Source: Perlucidibaca piscinae DSM 21586 (GTDB taxonomy: Bacteria > Pseudomonadota > Gammaproteobacteria > Pseudomonadales > Moraxellaceae). From it: 64,000 nucleotides of DNA. The translations under genes and the position numbers were made by a program. Location: positions 558,001 through 622,000 of the forward strand of contig NZ_ATUE01000006.1 of NCBI RefSeq assembly GCF_000420045.1, read 5' to 3'. The notes under the pieces were generated by a model. It was not told where the DNA came from, searched no databases, and saw nothing but the letters and a program-made list of their open reading frames with translations. Position 1 is the stretch's first letter, and the number at the start of each line of letters is the position of its first letter. This document shows positions 60,219-64,000 of the stretch, piece by piece.

Positions 60219-60418
60219 GCCGTCGGCATCTCGCGACGGCGAGGAACCTCGGGCATGCCAGGGGCCTGACCGCCCAGCAATGCCAGACGCTTGGCAGCCT
60301 GGACACGAATGAAGGTCTTCATGGCTTCACGAAACACGTCGACCTTGTCCATGTCGGCGTCTGCCACCTCAAGTGCCTTGGCATAGAGCGCATCGTCGAT
60401 GGTCACGGTGGTTCTCAT
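60215..60418 (-). CDS. vapB: VapB-type antitoxin (ribbon-helix-helix)
   Basis: Protein of 67 aa. The N-terminus RTTVTIDDALYAKAL is the ribbon-helix-helix DNA-binding segment of VapB antitoxins; the C-terminus binds the toxin. GAGAAGAG precedes the ATG. Two adjacent palindromes upstream are its likely operators. Confidence 0.92.
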   Translation of the reverse strand: MRTTVTIDDALYAKALEVADADMDKVDVFREAMKTFIRVQAAKRLALLGGQAPGMPEVPRRREMPTA

Positions 60419-60434
60419 GACTCTTCTCGCATCA

Positions 60435-60466
60435 ATATTGAATCAATATCGCATCATATTTGATGC
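60435..60466. promoter_or_regulatory. VapB operator region (two adjacent palindromes)
   Basis: ATATTGAATCAATAT (60435-60449, perfect 7-1-7) is separated by one base from GCATCATATTTGATGC (60451-60466, perfect 6-4-6). Both lie between the vapB start and the chrA stop, in an AT-rich stretch. RHH antitoxins bind such sites cooperatively. Confidence 0.55.
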
Positions 60467-60472
60467 CATCGA

Positions 60473-61807
60473 TCACCCGCCCAGCAGCATCCCCGCCAGA
60501 CCGCAGACCAGCAGAACCTCGATCACGCCGCGCTTGAGCACGAACAGCGCGATCATGGCCAGTGCCATCAGCAGCAGCGCCTGCCAGTCCACGCCCGACA
60601 CCAGGCCTGCATCCAGACCCTGCGGCCACAGCACGTGGTAGCCGAAGAACAGCGCCAGACTGGCAATGACACCGACGACGGCAGCACTGATGCCGGTCAG
60701 CGGGGCCGTGAAGCCGAGCCGGCCATGGGTGGACTCGACCAGCGGTCCCCCGGCGAGAATGAACAGAAAGGACGGCAGAAAGGTGAACCAGGTCGCCACG
60801 CAGGCACCGGCCACCCCCGCCAGAAAGAGCTGGTCAGGGCCGAATACCTGATGGGCCTGGGCGCCGAGAAACGCCACGAAAGCCACCACCATGATCAGCG
60901 GACCGGGCGTGCTTTCGCCCAGCGCCAGGCCATCCATCATCTGCGGCGTGGTCAGCCAGTGGAAATGATTGACGGACATTTCCGCCAGATACGGCAGCAC
61001 CGCATAGGCACCACCAAAGGTCACCAGCGCGGCCTGGCTGAAGAACGCCCCCATCTGGGTCAGCGTGCCCTGCCAGCCGAACACGACCGCCAGCACAGCC
61101 ATCGGCAGCAGCCAGAGTCCGGCGCCGATCAGCAGCAGACGCAGCAGGCGTGAACTCCGGAAGCGTGCATGCTCGGGAATGGGCGTGTGATCGCCTATCA
61201 CCGCCTGGTCATCTGGACCGGTATCTGCCGCAGCATGCCCTGCCCCGTTCATCAGGCCCGGCCGGTACCGTCCCAGCAGCCAGCCGATCGCTGCCGCCAT
61301 CAGCACGATCAGCGGAAACGGCAGCTCCGCCGCCACCAGCGCAACGAAGGCCGCTATCGCCAGCGCCCACAGCCAGCCATTGCGCAGCGTGCGCGAACCG
61401 ATGCGGTGGGCGGCATGCACGACGATGGCGGTGACGGCAGGCTTGATGCCGTAGAACAGGCCAGCCAGCAGCGACTGGTCACCGAACTGCAGATACAGCC
61501 ACGACAGACCGATCAGGATCAGCAGCGACGGCAGCACGAACAGCACGCCAGCCAGCACCCCGCCCCAGGTGCGGTGCATCAGCCAACCCAGATAGGTCGC
61601 CAGCTGCTGCGCCTCGGGGCCAGGCAGCAGCATGCAGTAGTTCAGGGCATGCAGAAAGCGGCGCTCGGATATCCAGCGCTGGCGCTCGACCAGTTCGCGA
61701 TGCATGAGCGCGATCTGCCCGGCGGGGCCGCCGAAGCTGATGAAGCCAAGCAGCAGCCAGAAGCGCACGGCATGGCGAAAAGGGATGGCAGCAGGGGTGT
61801 CAGTCAT
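60473..61807 (-). CDS. chrA: Chromate transporter (CHR family, two-domain)
   Basis: Protein of 444 aa with two homologous membrane halves and about 10-12 helices. The first half has GFISFGGPAGQIALMH and LPGPEAQQLATYLGW; the second has VTFGGAYAVLPYL and LGESTPGPLIMV. ChrA exports chromate from the cytosol. No chrB is adjacent. Its start overlaps the stop of the ChaN-like gene by 8 bp. Confidence 0.93.
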   Translation of the reverse strand: MTDTPAAIPFRHAVRFWLLLGFISFGGPAGQIALMHRELVERQRWISERRFLHALNYCMLLPGPEAQQLATYLGWLMHRTWGGVLAGVLFVLPSLLILIGLSWLYLQFGDQSLLAGLFYGIKPAVTAIVVHAAHRIGSRTLRNGWLWALAIAAFVALVAAELPFPLIVLMAAAIGWLLGRYRPGLMNGAGHAAADTGPDDQAVIGDHTPIPEHARFRSSRLLRLLLIGAGLWLLPMAVLAVVFGWQGTLTQMGAFFSQAALVTFGGAYAVLPYLAEMSVNHFHWLTTPQMMDGLALGESTPGPLIMVVAFVAFLGAQAHQVFGPDQLFLAGVAGACVATWFTFLPSFLFILAGGPLVESTHGRLGFTAPLTGISAAVVGVIASLALFFGYHVLWPQGLDAGLVSGVDWQALLLMALAMIALFVLKRGVIEVLLVCGLAGMLLGG

Positions 61808-62675
61808 GCGTCACCGGTTTCCTGAAAAGGTGGCAGAGGTCTTCGCGAGCCGGGGCCGCGACACGATCAACCTCATCATAGCGACTGTCGCTGCCCGCAT
61901 CAGCCGTGGCTGCCGACTCCATGGTCGCGATCACCCGGACCTGCAGGCCGGCATGACGCTGCAGCCAGTACGGCACGCCGATGTCACGCCGCACATGGCC
62001 GTTTCCGGCCAGCAGCACCGCACCGGTATCGACCCGTGTCATCAGCTGCCGGGTCATCCACAGATCACGCGCCACCTGCATGCGGACCATCCCGGCCATG
62101 CCGGCGCGTGGCGCCACGCCGCAGTGTCCCGCGATGATTGCCGCTTCCTGCTCGCGCGCAATGTGCGCTGGCAGCTCCCCGGTCGGCAGATAGTCAGCCA
62201 GCGCATCCGGCAGCACGCTGGCAAGGCCGTCACGCATCACGCGCAGCGACTCCGTGCGCGAGACATTGCCGGGCAGCACCGGCAGCCGATACCGCAGTGC
62301 CAGAGCCAGCACCGGTTCGTAGTGCCTCCAGTCCCAGCCATCGCCACCGGCGGCCCTGATCACGCAGGCCGCGCTGCGACAGGTGGCCATGGCATTCGCC
62401 AGATCGGCGGCACGCTCGCGGTCGAACTGCTCCATGACCAGGGCCGGTCGCCAGCCGGCATCCATCTCGGCCTGCAGGCGCTGCAAACGCCGGGCATGAC
62501 CCGCCGGGTTGTCATGAATCTCGCCCAGCAGCAGCAGGCGTCCCGGCTGGGCAGCCGGGGCCAGCGCCGGTGAATCGGCGGATGGCGTGAGCTGCGACGG
62601 CACCTGCTGCGTACCGGCAGAAACACCACCGGCAAGCAGCAGGCACGACAACAGCAGTCCGGGCAGATGACGCAT
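61800..62675 (-). CDS. ChaN-like (DUF399) haem-binding family protein
   Basis: Exported protein of 291 aa with signal peptide MRHLPGLLLS... (cleavage near residue 20). A domain beginning LLLLGEIHDNPAGHARR, with MEQFDRE and LLAGNGHVRRDIGVP, is typical of the ChaN/DUF399 family. In Campylobacter, ChaN binds haem. I chose the ATG at 62675 since it gives a clean signal peptide. It overlaps the chrA gene by 8 bp and so is probably co-expressed with it. Confidence 0.83.
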   Translation of the reverse strand: MRHLPGLLLSCLLLAGGVSAGTQQVPSQLTPSADSPALAPAAQPGRLLLLGEIHDNPAGHARRLQRLQAEMDAGWRPALVMEQFDRERAADLANAMATCRSAACVIRAAGGDGWDWRHYEPVLALALRYRLPVLPGNVSRTESLRVMRDGLASVLPDALADYLPTGELPAHIAREQEAAIIAGHCGVAPRAGMAGMVRMQVARDLWMTRQLMTRVDTGAVLLAGNGHVRRDIGVPYWLQRHAGLQVRVIATMESAATADAGSDSRYDEVDRVAAPAREDLCHLFRKPVTHD

Positions 62676-62677
62676 CC

Positions 62678-62707
62678 ATGACCTCGTCGGACCAAGCAGT
62701 CTATAAT
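62678..62707 (+). promoter_or_regulatory. Promoter of gloA
   Basis: ATGACC (4/6) and TATAAT (perfect, 62702-62707) are separated by 18 nt. The ATG of gloA is 26 nt downstream, with GGAG 7 nt before it. Confidence 0.6.
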
Positions 62708-62733
62708 GCTCGCTGAAAAACCGGAGATTCGTC

Positions 62734-63153
62734 ATGAAATACCTGCACACCATGGTCCGCGTCACTGACGTCGAGCAGTCGCTGAACTTCTACCGCGACG
62801 CGCTCGGTCTGGACATCGTGCACCGCAAGGACTATCCGCAGGGACGCTTCACCCTGATCTACCTGGCCGCCCCTGGCGATCACGACGCCCAGATCGAGCT
62901 GACCCACAACTGGGATCCGGAAACCTACACCGGCGGTCGCAACTTCGGCCACGTCGCCTATGCCGTCGATGACATCTACGCCACCTGTGCCCGCCTGCAG
63001 GCGCATGGTGTCGCCATCCTGCGCCCGCCACGTGACGGTCACATGGCATTCGTGCGCTCGCCGGACGGCATTTCGGTGGAGCTGCTGCAGCGTGGCGAGC
63101 CGCTGCCGCCCCGGGAGCCCTGGCAGTCCATGGGCAACACCGGAACCTGGTGA
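62734..63153 (+). CDS. gloA: Lactoylglutathione lyase (glyoxalase I)
   Basis: GloA (139 aa) turns the methylglyoxal-glutathione hemithioacetal into S-lactoylglutathione. Metal ligands are His5 (KYLHTM), Glu55 (IELTHNW), His73 (FGHVAY) and Glu116 (SVELLQ), matching the E. coli Ni2+-type enzyme apart from small offsets. It is slightly longer than E. coli GloA (135 aa). It diverges from the ChaN-like gene. Confidence 0.96.
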   Translation: MKYLHTMVRVTDVEQSLNFYRDALGLDIVHRKDYPQGRFTLIYLAAPGDHDAQIELTHNWDPETYTGGRNFGHVAYAVDDIYATCARLQAHGVAILRPPRDGHMAFVRSPDGISVELLQRGEPLPPREPWQSMGNTGTW

Positions 63154-63154
63154 A

Positions 63155-63985
63155 TCAGGCCAGTCGCTGCAGCACCGTCACCACCCGCCGACTGCCGGGA
63201 TAGAGCCAGGGATCCTCGACGACCGCGCATGACAGCAGACGATGCGGCAACTCGCAGGCCTGCCAGTGCGCGGCCTGCGCGTCGGCCTCGAGCTCGTTCA
63301 GATGCACGCAGAGCAGCAGGCCGCCCGGAGCCAGCAGCGACAGCACATGCGCTGCCATGGCCCGGGGCTGGAAATGCCGGTCAGGCAAGCCCCAGCGCTG
63401 GTGCGGGCGCGCGAACACGAAGGGCATCAGCCAGGTGATCAGCGCATGACGACCGGTGTGCGCCAGCACGTCCCCGGCCAGGTAGCGCGTCTGTGCCGCT
63501 GACACGCCGGTGGCGGACAGCAGCGACTGACACCAGGTCATCAAGGCCTGGCCATAATCGACACGGCGCCGCCCATCACGGTAACGACGGCCGGCGTCCA
63601 GCTCGATGGCATCCAGCTGCAGGACCGTCGCCGCCATTTGCGCAGCCTGCGCGGCCAGGAACGTGGCCCAGCCGGGCATGACCGCCGCATTCTTGGTTCC
63701 CACGTCGAGTGTGGCCAGCATCGCATCAGGCGCACCTGCCTGCAGCGTCCACCAGTCCGGTGTCATCCACGGACGCAGATGGCCGTCGGCCAGCCACAGC
63801 AGGGTCAGACTGTCCGCGCTGATGACATCCGGGAGACCGGCTGGCCATTGCGACAGCGCCGGGTACTGCGCACACAGCCTGGCATGCTCGGCCTCCGCGC
63901 GACGGCGAGCCTGCGGCAAGCGCGCAGGCAGCGCTGGAAAGGCGCGCTGCCAGTCCGCCCAGTCCGCCGGGACAGGACGCGGCAA
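63155..63985 (-). CDS. Unidentified protein, possibly methyltransferase-like (5' end uncertain)
   Basis: At least 276 aa. I do not recognise the family. A LATLDVGTKNAAVMPG segment, a DAIELDAGRRYRDGRRRVDYGQ segment and LLAPGGLLLCVHLNELE recall a class I SAM methyltransferase fold, but the glycine motif is not canonical. The first possible start in view is TTG at 63985. The frame stays open to 64000, so the gene may begin outside the window and this entry may be partial. It is convergent with gloA, 1 bp apart. Confidence 0.55.
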   Translation of the reverse strand: MPRPVPADWADWQRAFPALPARLPQARRRAEAEHARLCAQYPALSQWPAGLPDVISADSLTLLWLADGHLRPWMTPDWWTLQAGAPDAMLATLDVGTKNAAVMPGWATFLAAQAAQMAATVLQLDAIELDAGRRYRDGRRRVDYGQALMTWCQSLLSATGVSAAQTRYLAGDVLAHTGRHALITWLMPFVFARPHQRWGLPDRHFQPRAMAAHVLSLLAPGGLLLCVHLNELEADAQAAHWQACELPHRLLSCAVVEDPWLYPGSRRVVTVLQRLA

Positions 63986-64000
63986 GATGGCTGACTGACG

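Noticed and set aside
59640..60473. Genomic island at tRNA-Lys
   Set aside because: Only a VapBC module follows. There is no integrase, no repeat of the tRNA 3' end and no clear composition shift in the window.

Overview
The window is a 64 kb, high-GC, gene-dense chromosomal segment with no phage or transposon genes. It comes from a gammaproteobacterium, most likely of the Pseudomonadales (Pseudomonas/Moraxellaceae side). The main evidence is gene order. Read on the minus strand, leuC-leuD-leuB-asd-usg-fimV-truA-trpF-trpB-trpA-accD-folC-dedD follows the block known from Pseudomonas and Acinetobacter, and aroC-prmB-smr-folE is a second block conserved in Pseudomonas. A tandem pair of AdeT-like proteins, a PF10118 metal-dependent hydrolase and a DUF3336 patatin also fit this group. 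The exact genus cannot be read from the sequence.

Layout. 1-16.7 kb: one long minus-strand block for leucine, aspartate-family and tryptophan synthesis, fatty-acid initiation (accD), folate polyglutamylation and cell-envelope/polar proteins. The usual single fimV gene is replaced by three FimV-like genes around truA. A divergent LysR gene faces leuC across a T-N11-A box. 16.8-22.4 kb: a MAPEG protein, a homocysteine S-methyltransferase-like protein, a flavin amine oxidase divergent from a TetR gene, and a FabH-like ketoacyl synthase. 22.5-31.8 kb: a complete OMF-MFP-RND efflux operon with a divergent TetR gene, a PF10118 hydrolase with its own divergent TetR gene, and a small DCC/HNH/DUF2237 cluster. 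31.8-42.7 kb: a second RND pump and adaptor without an outer-membrane partner, a histidine-box membrane hydroxylase, an HPP protein, a cyclopropane-synthase-type methyltransferase with a DUF3108-like partner, a metallo-beta-lactamase-fold protein, an LCM-type methyltransferase and an MFS transporter. 42.7-50.6 kb: aroC and prmB, a Phd/VapC toxin-antitoxin module, smr, folE, a HAD phosphatase and hrpB. 50.6-59.5 kb: two adjacent hairpin repeats, the AdeT-like pair, an M16C protease operon with two alpha/beta hydrolases, and a divergent patatin. 59.6-64 kb: tRNA-Lys, a VapBC module, chrA, a ChaN-like protein, gloA and an unidentified gene cut by the window end.

Regulation visible in the DNA is unusually clean. 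Three TetR genes are each divergent from their probable target, with a perfect inverted repeat placed on the promoter, and both toxin-antitoxin modules have palindromic operators. Several tail-to-tail or operon-end junctions carry terminators or hairpins.

The observation most worth following is a dispersed element present three times (47.0, 50.6 and 50.8 kb), always between convergent genes. A conserved strand-specific core beside a small ATGGAT-capped hairpin is enclosed by 27-30 bp outer stems. The outer arms differ between copies but stay complementary within each copy.
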